Shown in pieces: positions 50,331 to 60,280 of a stretch of 64,000 bases of DNA. The notes beneath the pieces were generated by a model that saw only the letters and a program-made list of their open reading frames with translations, had not been told where the DNA came from and ran no database searches. A program made the position numbers and the translations under genes. The DNA is from Photorhabdus akhurstii (GTDB lineage: Bacteria; Pseudomonadota; Gammaproteobacteria; Enterobacterales; Enterobacteriaceae): contig NZ_RCWE01000001.1 of assembly GCF_018448925.1 (NCBI RefSeq), positions 1-64,000 of the forward strand, read 5' to 3'. The number at the start of each line of letters is the position of its first letter. Within the stretch, counting starts at the first letter, position 1.

Positions 50331-51215
50331 TCAGAAAGTGTAGTAATCAAATTTGCTGCAACCGAGCGTAGCAAGTATGGATTGAGTTGCACTCCGTTGG
50401 GATAAATCACAGTTTTTTTCCTCAACCAACACAGCTCTGTCGATAGCCAGGCAATCACCACCAGAAATGTTCATCAGAATTAGCGCTGCTTGTAATGGGG
50501 GTAAGCTTGGGTTAAACGCGGCATTTTCTGCATAACGCCCAGGATAAATTTTTCCATCTTTTCCTAAAAGCGCAGCACCACTGTAGGAATTACTGTATGG
50601 GGCATAGCTCTGGTTTGCTGCATCTAATGCAGTCAGGACTAATGTATCCGTGGTTTCTAGTTTATAACCATGATTAACCGGGTCCATCAACAACGTCTTG
50701 ATGCCCAGATCGTTTGGGCCAAAAGAATCTGGCAGATAATGACCTAATGTTGAAGGTACTTGCTTTGGCAGGTGAATCTCTAATTGGGAGCCACTATTAA
50801 GTTCATTCATAAATTGGCGGCAATGGCCGCACGGAGAGTAATTCACAGTAACAGACGCCAGTTTTTTCTCACCTAATAACCAAGCGTGGGTAATCGCACA
50901 TTGTTCAGCATGAATCGTTTGTTGTAGTGGTACGCCAGCAAATTCCATATTCGCGCCAAAATAGAGATTTCCACTTTTTCCGCGGGCAATGGCGCCAACA
51001 TTAAAATGTGAGATTGGTGTCAGGGAGCATGCCGCTGCGAGTGGCAACAGGGCGACAGCCAGGGTGTTATCGTCAAAACCGCAGGCTTTCTTAATAGATT
51101 CAGCCTGTTTAGCCGTGAGCATGGCAGGAAAGTCATTGTTTCCTGCGTAAGGTAAAAGGGCATCCTGTAGTTTAGAGGGTAACTGTACCCAGATAGGATG
51201 AAAACGAGCTTGCAT
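50331..51215 (-). CDS. cdd: Cytidine deaminase Cdd
   Basis: A 294-residue, two-domain dimeric cytidine deaminase of the E. coli type. The zinc site is HAEQ (His and catalytic Glu) with PCGHCRQF (two Cys); FNVGAIARG binds the ribose, and the second, inactive domain holds [15 protein letters not shown]. It deaminates cytidine and deoxycytidine in pyrimidine salvage. It lies behind yohJ-yohK as in E. coli, with a CRP-like site in front. Confidence 0.96.
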   Translation of the reverse strand: MQARFHPIWVQLPSKLQDALLPYAGNNDFPAMLTAKQAESIKKACGFDDNTLAVALLPLAAACSLTPISHFNVGAIARGKSGNLYFGANMEFAGVPLQQTIHAEQCAITHAWLLGEKKLASVTVNYSPCGHCRQFMNELNSGSQLEIHLPKQVPSTLGHYLPDSFGPNDLGIKTLLMDPVNHGYKLETTDTLVLTALDAANQSYAPYSNSYSGAALLGKDGKIYPGRYAENAAFNPSLPPLQAALILMNISGGDCLAIDRAVLVEEKNCDLSQRSATQSILATLGCSKFDYYTF

Positions 51216-51271
51216 AGTGTGATCTCCGAATTAACTTAAGATCATTCTAAGTTGTCTGGTTATATTTGTAA

Positions 51272-51287
51272 TGTGATTAATGTCATA
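51272..51287. promoter_or_regulatory. CRP-like site upstream of cdd
   Basis: TGTGA-TTAATG-TCATA, one mismatch from TGTGA-N6-TCACA, centred about 65 bases before the cdd start codon. E. coli cdd is controlled by CRP and CytR, so the site is plausible. Confidence 0.6.
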
Positions 51288-51357
51288 TAGATGAATGAGA
51301 CTTATGTAATTGAAGTGAGTAATCAAGCGATTAATATCAAATTTCCTAACAGCTAAA

Positions 51358-52053
51358 TTAGCTAAATAGGTATAACAACACTGGGAATATAAAGGGAGCT
51401 GTTAGTGAAGTAATGATACCGCAGGTCATCAATGCCAATGAGCTGTACGCGCCTTCAACGAAATTAACTTCTGCACAGCGGGCAGTACCCAAAGCATGTG
51501 ATGCTGTTCCCATTGCTAAGCCGCGGGATGCTTTGGTTTTTACCTGTAACAGATCGAACAGGTTATGACCAAATATTGCACCGAAAACGCCGACGAAAAT
51601 AACACAAGCAGCGCTGATTGCCGGAATACCGCCAATGGCATCAGCTACTGCCATTGCTATTGGTGTTGTGACGGATTTAGGTAATATCGAAGCGGCCATT
51701 TCAGGCGTTGCGCCCATCCACAAGGCAATAGCAGTGCCTGTCACCATAGCGACAATAGTGCCGATAAAACAGATGCTGATAATGGACTTCCATTGGGCAC
51801 GGATCTGATGTAGCTGCTCATATAAAGGAAATGCCAGTGCAACCACGGCGGGCTGGAGTAGATCATTTAAAATTCGGCTGCCGGCAAAATAGTGTTCATA
51901 GGACGTGTGGGTTATTAGCAATATCGGAATAATGATGGCGATAGAAACCAATAAGGGGTTCAGAATAGGAATTTTGAATCGTAGCGACAGTTTTCTTGCG
52001 GTGTAGAATACAACTAATGTTAATGGCAGCGACCACCAAATGTGACTTAACAT
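51358..52053 (-). CDS. yohK: LrgB/CidB-family membrane protein YohK
   Basis: A 231-residue inner-membrane protein with about seven hydrophobic segments. LLQPAVVALAFPLYEQL, ILPKSVTTPIAMAVADAIGG and GTASHALGTARCAE are LrgB/CidB hallmarks. With YohJ it forms a holin-like pair linked elsewhere to murein hydrolase control or to export of small organic acids. E. coli YohK has been implicated in 3-hydroxypropionate uptake or tolerance, which I recall without certainty. Two bases separate it from yohJ. Confidence 0.9.
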   Translation of the reverse strand: MLSHIWWSLPLTLVVFYTARKLSLRFKIPILNPLLVSIAIIIPILLITHTSYEHYFAGSRILNDLLQPAVVALAFPLYEQLHQIRAQWKSIISICFIGTIVAMVTGTAIALWMGATPEMAASILPKSVTTPIAMAVADAIGGIPAISAACVIFVGVFGAIFGHNLFDLLQVKTKASRGLAMGTASHALGTARCAEVNFVEGAYSSLALMTCGIITSLTAPFIFPVLLYLFS

Positions 52054-52055
52054 TT

Positions 52056-52484
52056 TTATTTCTCTTGTTTCTGTTGTTCACTCTTAACTTCTGATGCGGA
52101 ACCCATAATCGGGCGTTCACGATGAACATAATGGGAACTGTAAGCCACGATGATCATAACGATTACGGTGCTGATTAGACATGAAAAAACAATCGGAACT
52201 ATCTGTTGGCTGAGTTGATCGTAATAATTCATCACGCCGACGCCGATAGGCAGAAACAACAAAGTCATATTTTTTAGTAACAGACTACAGCCTGGTTTTG
52301 CCCAATGAGCAGGAATTAGTTGAAAAGCTAATAAAACGAACAATATCAACATGCCGATAATACTGCCGGGAATAATGATGGGTAATAGGGAAGAAATGGC
52401 ATTACCTGTCAGCAAACACAAATAAATCAGAACAAATGCTCGCAGGTACTGCCAACCAATAATCAGTACTTCACGAAACGACAT
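52056..52484 (-). CDS. yohJ: LrgA/CidA-family membrane protein YohJ
   Basis: A 142-residue protein with four hydrophobic segments. [36 protein letters not shown] and [15 protein letters not shown] match YohJ/LrgA. The start at 52484 ([14 protein letters not shown]) has AGGA upstream; a longer frame to 52523 adds residues that E. coli lacks and would begin close to the CRP-like site. First gene of yohJ-yohK. Confidence 0.9.
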   Translation of the reverse strand: MSFREVLIIGWQYLRAFVLIYLCLLTGNAISSLLPIIIPGSIIGMLILFVLLAFQLIPAHWAKPGCSLLLKNMTLLFLPIGVGVMNYYDQLSQQIVPIVFSCLISTVIVMIIVAYSSHYVHRERPIMGSASEVKSEQQKQEK

Positions 52485-52536
52485 AACAAAATTCCTAATT
52501 CTGGTGAGGTATTCATCATACAATTAACCTTGGGAA

Positions 52537-52552
52537 TGTGCCATAGATCACA
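52537..52552. promoter_or_regulatory. CRP-like site upstream of yohJ
   Basis: TGTGC-CATAGA-TCACA, one mismatch from the CRP consensus, centred about 60 bases before the yohJ start. Confidence 0.7.
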
Positions 52553-52554
52553 TC

Positions 52555-52585
52555 CAAAAAAACGGGGACCATTGCTGATCCCCGT
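52555..52585 (-). terminator. Terminator of metG
   Basis: On the minus strand ACGGGGA and TCCCCGT arms are followed by TTTTTTT, 30 bases beyond the metG stop. Confidence 0.9.
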
Positions 52586-52616
52586 GGGTAAAAATATTAA
52601 TGAAATAAATTGACTA

Positions 52617-54644
52617 TTATTTCACTTGCATACCGGGCTGGGCGCCGCTGTCAGGGCTGAGTAAGAAGATATCTTTTCCACCAGGTCCGGCCGCCATAAC
52701 CATCCCTTCTGAAATACCAAAGCGCATTTTGCGTGGCGCCAGATTGGCTACCATAATGGTTAAACGGCCTTCCAGCGCTTTTGGATCAGGATAACTGGAG
52801 CGGATACCAGAGAATACCTGGCGGGTTTCGCCACCTAGATCCAGCATCAGTTTCAACAACTTATCCGAGCCTTCGACAAAATCAGCCTGTTTAATAAGGG
52901 CGACGCGCATATCAACTTTGGCAAAATCATCGAAGGTGATCGTGTCCTGAATCGGATCTTCTGCCAGTGGACCGCTGACTTTTTGTGGTGTGTTGATGCT
53001 CTCTTTAGATGCCGCGACCATAGCGTTCACTTTATCCATATCAATACGAGTGAACAGCGCCTTAAAGGCAGAAACTTGATGATCCAGCAACGGTTGTTCA
53101 ATACCATGCCAAGTAAGTTCTGTATTTAAGAAAGCCTCTGCGCGTTCTGCCAGATTTGGCAAAACGGGTTTCAGGAAAGTCATCAAAACGCGGAACAGGT
53201 TGATGCCCATTGAACAGATAGCTTGAAGCTCGGCATCACGGCCTTCTTCTTTTGCCACCACCCACGGCGCTTGCTCATCCACATAACGGTTTGCCAAATC
53301 AGCCAGTGCCATGATTTCGCGGATTGCTTTGCTGAATTCGCGGTTATTAAACTCTTCTGCAATCACCTTTGCCCCATCAATAAACTGTTGGTAAAGCGCC
53401 GGATCAGCCAGTTTATCCGCCAGCTTGCCGTTAAAGCGTTTATTAATGAAGCCTGCATTACGGGAGGCCAGGTTAACAACTTTATTAACGATATCGCTGT
53501 TAACACGTTGAACAAAATCTTCCAGATTCAGATCGATATCATCAATGCGAGCAGAGAGTTTGGCTGCATAGTAATAACGCAAACAGTCTGCATCCAGATG
53601 ATCCAAGTAAGTGCTGGCTTTAATAAAAGTACCGCGGGATTTGGACATCTTCGCGCCGTTGACGGTGACATAGCCGTGAACGAACACGTTGGTTGGCTTA
53701 CGGTAACCGCTGCCTTCCAACATGGCCGGCCAGAACAGGCTATGGAAATAAACAATGTCTTTACCGATAAAGTGATATAGATCGGTAGTGGAATCTTTTG
53801 CCCAGAACTCATCAAAGCTTAGATTTCCGCGTTTGTCACACAGGTTTTGGAAAGAACCCATATACCCAATAGGGGCATCCAGCCAAACATAGAAATATTT
53901 GCCCGGCGCATCAGGAATTTCAAAACCGAAATAGGGGGCGTCACGGGTGATATCCCACTGTTGTAAACCGGATTCAAACCATTCTTGCATTTTGTTGGCA
54001 ACTTGTTCCTGTAATGCGCCGGAACGGGTCCAGGCTTGCAACATGTCACTGAATGCGGGCAGATCGAAGAAGAAGTGCTCTGTTTCACGCATTTCTGGCG
54101 TCGCGCCGGAGACGGCAGAACGGGGGCTGATTAGTTCAGTCGGACTGTAAGTCGAACCGCAAACTTCACAGTTATCGCCATACTGATCTTCTGCCTTACA
54201 TTTCGGGCAGCTACCTTTGACAAAGCGATCCGGCAGAAACATATTCTTCTCAGGATCGTATAACTGAGAAATAGTACGATTCTTAATATGGCCGTTTTTT
54301 TTCAGTTCGAGATAGATTTTCGTTGAGAACGCTTGGTTCTCTTCACTATGCGTAGAGTGATAGTTATCGTAGCTCACCGAAAAGCCAGTAAAATCCTGAT
54401 GATGCTCTTGGTTCACCGTGGCGATCATCTCTTCAGGAGCAATACCCATTTGCTGAGCTTTCAGCATGATTGGCGTTCCATGAGCGTCATCGGCACAGAT
54501 AAAGTGAACCTCTTTGCCGCGCATTCGCTGAAAACGGACCCAAATATCTGCTTGGATATGTTCCAGCATGTGACCGAGATGGATTGGACCGTTAGCATAT
54601 GGCAACGCGCACGTCACCAATAATTTTTTTGCGACTTGAGACAT
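52617..54644 (-). CDS. metG: Methionyl-tRNA synthetase MetG
   Basis: A 675-residue class I synthetase. [18 protein letters not shown] holds the HIGH-type motif, the zinc knuckle is CPKC...CEVCG (about residues 145-161), and KMSKSRG is the KMSKS loop. The C-terminal domain ([20 protein letters not shown], ending [13 protein letters not shown]) is the tRNA-binding dimerisation module. It is divergent from mrp, as in E. coli. The ATG at 54644 aligns with the E. coli N-terminus ([19 protein letters not shown]). Confidence 0.97.
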   Translation of the reverse strand: MSQVAKKLLVTCALPYANGPIHLGHMLEHIQADIWVRFQRMRGKEVHFICADDAHGTPIMLKAQQMGIAPEEMIATVNQEHHQDFTGFSVSYDNYHSTHSEENQAFSTKIYLELKKNGHIKNRTISQLYDPEKNMFLPDRFVKGSCPKCKAEDQYGDNCEVCGSTYSPTELISPRSAVSGATPEMRETEHFFFDLPAFSDMLQAWTRSGALQEQVANKMQEWFESGLQQWDITRDAPYFGFEIPDAPGKYFYVWLDAPIGYMGSFQNLCDKRGNLSFDEFWAKDSTTDLYHFIGKDIVYFHSLFWPAMLEGSGYRKPTNVFVHGYVTVNGAKMSKSRGTFIKASTYLDHLDADCLRYYYAAKLSARIDDIDLNLEDFVQRVNSDIVNKVVNLASRNAGFINKRFNGKLADKLADPALYQQFIDGAKVIAEEFNNREFSKAIREIMALADLANRYVDEQAPWVVAKEEGRDAELQAICSMGINLFRVLMTFLKPVLPNLAERAEAFLNTELTWHGIEQPLLDHQVSAFKALFTRIDMDKVNAMVAASKESINTPQKVSGPLAEDPIQDTITFDDFAKVDMRVALIKQADFVEGSDKLLKLMLDLGGETRQVFSGIRSSYPDPKALEGRLTIMVANLAPRKMRFGISEGMVMAAGPGGKDIFLLSPDSGAQPGMQVK

Positions 54645-54865
54645 AGTAAGGATCTGACTTCCAATAAGTGAAAAAGGAAGTTTGATGTTAACCGATTAAA
54701 AAAATTGTCGCTAGGGTAAGGCTCAATCTTAGTGCGTTTTGTTGGATAAAAATCGAATCAGCGAACGGGAAGCGGGTTTTTGTCGCCAATCTTATCTGAA
54801 CGCTTTAGGTTCTGTTATGATGGAGAGATGGTTTTTAGCTAATGATAATCATTAAAGGAGCCGGG

Positions 54866-55978
54866 ATGAACTCACAATCCCCCGAGCAGACCAATCCTGA
54901 CCTGCTGAAATCTCAGGTAACAAAAATACTTGCTACTTTTACACACCTGACACTAGAACGTGATTTGATAACACTGAAAGCGCTACATCACTGTACGATG
55001 CTTGATGGTGTTTTGCACATTGAATTACTGATGCCGTTTGTCTGGCAACGCGGCTTTAAAGCGTTAAAAGCGGCGACAACGGAAAAATTACAGGCGGTAA
55101 CCGGCGCAAAATCGGTGGCATGGAAATTGATCCATGATATCAGCACATTACGTCGTGCTAATGATCTGCCGGGAATTAATGGCGTCCGTAATATTTTGGC
55201 TGTCAGCTCAGGTAAAGGCGGGGTGGGTAAATCCAGCACCGCCGTAAACCTGGCGCTGGCATTGGCTCAAGAGGGGGCAAAGGTCGGTATTCTTGATGCA
55301 GATATCTACGGCCCTTCTGTTCCGAGTATGTTGGGAACCTCCAAAGAGCGCCCAACTTCCCCTGATGGGCAGCATATGGCGCCGATCATGACGCATGGCC
55401 TTGCCACTAACTCTATTGGTTATTTAGTAACAGACGATAATGCAATGGTATGGCGTGGCCCAATGGCTAGTAAAGCATTGATGCAGATGTTACAGGATAC
55501 ATTATGGCCGGATCTTGATTATCTGGTTATCGATATGCCGCCAGGGACCGGTGATATTCAGCTCACTTTGTCGCAAAACATTCCAGTAACGGGGGCGCTG
55601 GTGGTAACAACGCCTCAGGATATTGCCTTAATTGACGCAATGAAAGGTATCGTCATGTTCCAGAAAGTGAAGGTGCCTGTACTGGGGATTGTCGAAAACA
55701 TGAGTGTGCATGTTTGCAGCAACTGTGGTCATTCGGAACCTATCTTTGGTACGGGTGGGGCAGAAAAATTGGCGGTTAAATATCACTGTAAATTATTGGG
55801 ACAAATCCCTCTGCATATTTCACTGCGTGAAGATCTGGATCGTGGTCAGCCAACGGTTATCAGTGATCCTGATAGTGAATTCACGGATATTTATCGCGAA
55901 ATTGCCGCGAATATTTCAGCGCAGATGTATTGGCAAGGTGAGAAGATACCAACAGAAATCTCATTCCGTGCCGTTTAA
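54866..55978 (+). CDS. mrp: Iron-sulfur cluster carrier protein Mrp (ApbC)
   Basis: A 370-residue P-loop ATPase that carries Fe-S clusters to apo-proteins. The N-terminal MIP18-like domain (about 1-95) is followed by the deviant Walker A SSGKGGVGKSS, DADIYGPSVPSML, DMPPGTGDIQL and the cluster cysteines in HVCSNCGH. The open frame begins at 54842, but AAAGGAG precedes the ATG at 54866 (MNSQSPEQTN), which is therefore chosen. Divergent from metG. Confidence 0.95.
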   Translation: MNSQSPEQTNPDLLKSQVTKILATFTHLTLERDLITLKALHHCTMLDGVLHIELLMPFVWQRGFKALKAATTEKLQAVTGAKSVAWKLIHDISTLRRANDLPGINGVRNILAVSSGKGGVGKSSTAVNLALALAQEGAKVGILDADIYGPSVPSMLGTSKERPTSPDGQHMAPIMTHGLATNSIGYLVTDDNAMVWRGPMASKALMQMLQDTLWPDLDYLVIDMPPGTGDIQLTLSQNIPVTGALVVTTPQDIALIDAMKGIVMFQKVKVPVLGIVENMSVHVCSNCGHSEPIFGTGGAEKLAVKYHCKLLGQIPLHISLREDLDRGQPTVISDPDSEFTDIYREIAANISAQMYWQGEKIPTEISFRAV

Positions 55979-55999
55979 TGCGGGTATTTGATTGATGAT

Positions 56000-56033
56000 A
56001 GCGGGCGATGGATGTTTTCATTGCCCGCTTTTT
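56000..56033 (+). terminator. Terminator of mrp
   Basis: AGCGGGC at 56000-56006 and GCCCGCT at 56023-56029, followed by TTTT. Confidence 0.8.
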
Positions 56034-56250
56034 GCATGGGGAGATTTTGTATGGGGAATAAGTATGCTTGTCCGATTTCCCTCGTTACGATTTCCCTTGT
56101 TACATCGTTTTTATGCGAAACGCTTCGAAAAAAATGAGACTTATCTTGTTTACACTGGAACAGATACCATTAACTCCCTATAATCTCGCCAAACTTAGCA
56201 CTCATAAGTGCTTTGTTCCCATTTTTTTCTAGAATCAGGTTATCTCTATT

Positions 56251-56892
56251 ATGGCTGACGAAGCATATCAGTGCACAATTGTAGGAATTTCTGGTGCATC
56301 TGCCTCAGGTAAAAGTCTCATTGCTAATACACTTTATCGTGAATTACGCGCTCAGGTTGGTGATCACAATATCGGTATTATACCAGAGGATTGCTATTAT
56401 AAAGATCAGAGCAATCTATCAATGGAAGAGCGTTATAAGACTAATTATGACCATCCAAGCTCAATGGATCACAATCTGCTCTTTTCTCACCTGCAAGCGC
56501 TGAAAATGGGTGAATCAATTGAATTACCACAATACGATTATGTTGCCCATACACGTAAACTAGAATCGATTCATTTTGCGCCGAAAAGAGTTATTATCCT
56601 AGAGGGTATTCTGTTATTGACTGATAAACGCTTGCGTCAGGAGATGGACTTCTCTATTTTTGTTGATACGCCACTGGATATTTGCCTTATGCGTCGTATT
56701 AAACGGGATGTGCATGAACGGGGACGTTCTCTGGATTCGGTGATTGAGCAATATCATAAAACTGTGCGTCCAATGTTCTTGCAATTTATTGAACCATCAA
56801 AGCAATATGCAGATATTATTGTGCCGCGCGGGGGTAAAAACCGGGTCGCGATTGATATATTGAAAGCCAAAATTGGTCAGTTCTGCGAATAA
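56251..56892 (+). CDS. udk: Uridine kinase Udk
   Basis: A 213-residue kinase that phosphorylates uridine and cytidine. P-loop [11 protein letters not shown] near residue 13, then [30 protein letters not shown] and [17 protein letters not shown], all family motifs. Length equals E. coli Udk. First of the udk-dcd-asmA-yegH neighbourhood conserved with E. coli. Cdd nearby makes its uridine substrate from cytidine. Confidence 0.96.
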   Translation: MADEAYQCTIVGISGASASGKSLIANTLYRELRAQVGDHNIGIIPEDCYYKDQSNLSMEERYKTNYDHPSSMDHNLLFSHLQALKMGESIELPQYDYVAHTRKLESIHFAPKRVIILEGILLLTDKRLRQEMDFSIFVDTPLDICLMRRIKRDVHERGRSLDSVIEQYHKTVRPMFLQFIEPSKQYADIIVPRGGKNRVAIDILKAKIGQFCE

Positions 56893-56950
56893 TAAAACTT
56901 TGCTTGTCAGGCATTGAATTGATAAGCATCATCGTATTTGAGAGGAAATA

Positions 56951-57532
56951 ATGCGACTCTGTGACCGCGACATAATTAAATGGCTTGATGAAGGTAAATT
57001 AGTCATTGCTCCACGTCCGCCGATTGAACGTATTAACGGGGCAACTGCTGATGTGCGCCTTGGGAATCAGTTTCGTGTTTTCTGTGGTCATACTGCGGCA
57101 TATATTGATTTGAGTGGTCCGAAAGATGAGGTCAGCGCTGCGCTTGATCGCGTGATGAGTGATGAAATTATCCTGTCTGACGATGAGGTTTTTTTCCTCC
57201 ACCCTGGCGAGTTGGCACTAGCTGTTACGCTGGAATCCGTCACATTGCCGGACGATTTGGTGGGTTGGCTTGATGGCCGTTCTTCTCTTGCTCGTCTTGG
57301 GTTGATGGTGCACGTGACGGCACATCGGATTGATCCGGGTTGGCATGGTCAGATTGTTCTCGAATTCTATAACTCCGGTAAATTGCCTCTGGCGTTACGT
57401 CCGGGCATGGTCATCGGTGCTTTGAGTTTTGAACCATTGTCTGGTTCCGCAGACCGTCCGTATAACCGTCGTCAAGATGCGAAGTATAAAAACCAACAGG
57501 GTGCGGTGGGTAGTCGTATTGATGAAGATTAA
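56951..57532 (+). CDS. dcd: dCTP deaminase Dcd
   Basis: A 193-residue trimeric enzyme producing dUTP from dCTP, the main route to dTMP in enterics. [17 protein letters not shown], the [10 protein letters not shown] loop, [15 protein letters not shown] (catalytic Glu) and [11 protein letters not shown] at the C-terminus match E. coli Dcd, and length is identical. It starts 58 bases after udk with GAGAGGAAATA before the ATG. Confidence 0.97.
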   Translation: MRLCDRDIIKWLDEGKLVIAPRPPIERINGATADVRLGNQFRVFCGHTAAYIDLSGPKDEVSAALDRVMSDEIILSDDEVFFLHPGELALAVTLESVTLPDDLVGWLDGRSSLARLGLMVHVTAHRIDPGWHGQIVLEFYNSGKLPLALRPGMVIGALSFEPLSGSADRPYNRRQDAKYKNQQGAVGSRIDED

Positions 57533-57589
57533 TATTTTTATCGGCTATTGAGTTGCATTGACTGTTTTGACAAAAAAGCGGAGGAAGTC

Positions 57590-59422
57590 ATGAAGAGATT
57601 ACTGACGACACTGATTATTTTGCTGGTCGTGATTATTACCGGTCTGGCAGCATTAGTCATGTTGGTGAACCCGAATGACTTTCGTGCTTATATGGTCAAA
57701 CAGGTGCAAAAGAAGAGTGGCTACCAACTCGTCCTGCAAGATGGTATGCGCTGGCATGTCTGGCCAAAACTGAGCATTATTACCGGGCGTATGTCATTAA
57801 CGGCCCCAGGAGCGGCTCAGCCAACAGTGACGGCAGAAAATATGCGTCTTGATGTGGAGTTGTGGCCGCTTCTTTCTCATCAACTTGCTGTGAAAGAGGT
57901 GATGCTGAAAGGGGCGATATTGAGAGTAACCCCAGAGAGTCAATCTCAGAAAAAAGAGAATATCCCTATTGCACCAAAAGGGAGTGCGGCCAATCCTGTT
58001 GCGAAGGGTGAGGGTTGGAAGCTTGATATTGCCAGAATTAAAGTCGTGGATAGTTTGCTTATTTGGCAGCGTGATGAGCATGAGCAGTTAAATGTCCGCG
58101 ATATTAATCTGCTGATGGCGCGGGATAACCAAAACCATATCAGCGTGGAGTTAAGTAGCAAAGTTAGTAAGAATCAGCAAGAACTGGCTTTTAATCTTAA
58201 TGCTGATGTTGATATTACTGATTATCCATATCGTGTTGCTGGTAATATTGACTCTTTTGATTATCAATTCCAGGGCGCGGGTATACCTACGGGGGGAATT
58301 AGTGGTTCAGGAAAAGTACATGCTGTTTATCAAAAAGAGACGGCAGATGAACCGCAAATCGTTTCTTTACAGATGTTGAGTTTCACCGCTAATGAGAGTG
58401 AACTGCATGGCAGTATAAAAGCCATGTTGGGGGCTCACGCGGATTATCAGATAGACTTATCTTCCCAAAAACTGAATCTAGATAATCTGATGGGATGGGA
58501 CTTGTTTCCTAAAGAAGGCTCAGAAGTTAAACGTTATTACCGGGTAGAGAATAGTTCGGCTAAACCGGTGATCGCTGTTTCAAGCTCTGCCCAGACTGAT
58601 TATAGCGCCACGTTCCTAAATGATTTTAATGCTAATGTGATTATTAATGCGGATAAGTTTGTTTATCGAGGAATGGAGATCGATAACCTGATATTGAAAG
58701 CGACAAGTAATAGTGGTGTCGCTGAAATTTCTACTCTGAATGGCAAATTATTTGGTGGTGATTTCTCTATTCCGGTTTTTTTAGATGCAACGGGTAATCA
58801 ACTTAAGTTACACGCAAAACCTTTGCTGCGGAATATAGAACTGGAACCGGTACTCAAAGCATTTTCTTTACCACAGGCATTTAGTGGTAAATTCAATCTG
58901 AATGGCGATCTTTCTGGTAAAGGATATGATGGTTATGCGATTTCGCATATTTGGCAGGGTGATCTTAATTTCAGTTTAGTTAATGCCAAAATGTATGGAT
59001 TAAATATCCCACAATTAGTCCAGCAATCTGTTGCTCGTGCAACGGATAAAGTGAATATTACTGATAATATGGATAACTTTACCCGTGCCAAAAAGCTTGA
59101 TGTTAAAGCAGTACTGAATCGAGGTGATATAAAAATCAGTCGACTTCATGCGGTATCTGATCTGCTAAATATTGATGGACAGGGTAAGGCTAATCTACTT
59201 AAACAAAATGTTGATGTCGCTTTAAAAGTACAGGTAACACAAGGATGGGGCAAAGATAATGAATTGGTTAGTCGTCTGCGAAAAATGAAAGTACCACTGC
59301 GAGTTTATGGTCATTGGGATAATCTGCAATACAATTTGGATATTGAACAACTGCTACGTAATGAGTTGGAGGACAAGGTAAAACAGGCTATTAACGATTG
59401 GGTTGAACGTAGCAGTCATTAG
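57590..59422 (+). CDS. asmA: AsmA outer-membrane assembly protein
   Basis: A 610-residue AsmA-family protein with one N-terminal membrane segment (RLLTTLIILLVVIITGLAAL) and a large periplasmic region. The N-terminal chorein-like part (VNPNDFRAYMVKQVQKKSGY) and C-terminal AsmA repeat (LLNIDGQGKANL...LKVQV) are visible. Members bridge inner and outer membrane and take part in phospholipid movement and outer-membrane biogenesis. The start at 57590 has GGAGGAAGTC upstream; 14 extra codons before it lack support. Confidence 0.93.
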   Translation: MKRLLTTLIILLVVIITGLAALVMLVNPNDFRAYMVKQVQKKSGYQLVLQDGMRWHVWPKLSIITGRMSLTAPGAAQPTVTAENMRLDVELWPLLSHQLAVKEVMLKGAILRVTPESQSQKKENIPIAPKGSAANPVAKGEGWKLDIARIKVVDSLLIWQRDEHEQLNVRDINLLMARDNQNHISVELSSKVSKNQQELAFNLNADVDITDYPYRVAGNIDSFDYQFQGAGIPTGGISGSGKVHAVYQKETADEPQIVSLQMLSFTANESELHGSIKAMLGAHADYQIDLSSQKLNLDNLMGWDLFPKEGSEVKRYYRVENSSAKPVIAVSSSAQTDYSATFLNDFNANVIINADKFVYRGMEIDNLILKATSNSGVAEISTLNGKLFGGDFSIPVFLDATGNQLKLHAKPLLRNIELEPVLKAFSLPQAFSGKFNLNGDLSGKGYDGYAISHIWQGDLNFSLVNAKMYGLNIPQLVQQSVARATDKVNITDNMDNFTRAKKLDVKAVLNRGDIKISRLHAVSDLLNIDGQGKANLLKQNVDVALKVQVTQGWGKDNELVSRLRKMKVPLRVYGHWDNLQYNLDIEQLLRNELEDKVKQAINDWVERSSH

Positions 59423-59556
59423 CTGTATTAGCTCATGCCTGATTTGACCGTTCAATTCTGGTTAATTGACTATTATGCTTAACCAGATACTTAAATAAAT
59501 TCTTATCGTTGCCTGAGCGGTCAATTTCGGTACAAAAGTGAATTTCTACTTGTGAA

Positions 59557-59994
59557 TTAAATTTTAATAATTGCTAACATCTCTTCATTTTTTTCATCCA
59601 TGCCGACTTCAACAAAGCCAAAACTGGCGTAAAAGTTTCTTGCTACAGTGTTGCTTGGCTTATAACAGATTTCTATTTCTTTTAATCCATTTGTTTGCCT
59701 AATTTCATTAAGGGCTAGCAGCATTGCCTGGCGTCCAATGCCTTTGTTTTGATGTTGTTGATCCACCATAAATCGCCAAATTGATGTCTTTTGATCTGTT
59801 TCAGGCACCCACATAAAAAATCCGACAGGTTTGCCATCTAAGCAAATTGCACGTGTTTGGTATGAGGGATTGAATTTTGATTCAACCAGTGACCACACGT
59901 TATCTGCGACATATTCACATTGGTCATCGGTTACTGTTAGATCACAGACATCTTCATAATTGTCTTTATCAACATCAGCGAGGGTTATATTCAT
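59557..59994 (-). CDS. GNAT-family acetyltransferase, PaiA/BltD-like
   Basis: A 145-residue acetyltransferase. GFFMWVPETDQKTSIWRFMV, then DQQHQNKGIGRQAMLLAL (acetyl-CoA loop) and EIEICYKPSNTVARNFYASF, continuing GFVEVG, recall spermine/spermidine acetyltransferases of the BltD/PaiA type. The substrate is therefore possibly a polyamine or other amine, unproven. It has been inserted between asmA and yegH, which are neighbours in E. coli. The region to yegH (59995-60190) is AT-rich and empty. Confidence 0.8.
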   Translation of the reverse strand: MNITLADVDKDNYEDVCDLTVTDDQCEYVADNVWSLVESKFNPSYQTRAICLDGKPVGFFMWVPETDQKTSIWRFMVDQQHQNKGIGRQAMLLALNEIRQTNGLKEIEICYKPSNTVARNFYASFGFVEVGMDEKNEEMLAIIKI

Positions 59995-60190
59995 GTAATA
60001 TCCTTTTAAATTGATGAATAATGTTATTGATTGGCAAGTGTATATGAAGTTTATTGAATTGAGAAGCTATGGCTTTTTTTTCTAAATACAAAGTTATTTA
60101 ATTTAGTTAGATAAATCATTAACAGTATTCGCATAGAGTTCCGCATATAATAGTTCCGAATATAGTATTGATAGCAAAGGCTAAAAAAAT

Positions 60191-60219
60191 CCCGGTACAG
60201 TTTAAACTGACCGGGTTTT
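60191..60219 (-). terminator. Terminator of yegH
   Basis: CCCGGT and ACCGGG arms with an internal CAGTTTAAACTG palindrome; on the minus strand ATTTTTTTAG follows. Confidence 0.8.
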
Positions 60220-60280
60220 ATTTTGTTTCTGAGGAAAAACTCAGTGATGGCAAATATGATTAGTGATCAATAACACTGAG

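Noticed and set aside
53223-53780. 185-codon plus-strand frame inside metG
   Set aside because: Long but antisense to highly conserved synthetase sequence; composition follows the metG codons.
55992-56183. 63-codon frame after mrp
   Set aside because: It runs through the mrp terminator and a 15-base tandem duplication (56073-56102); no family features.
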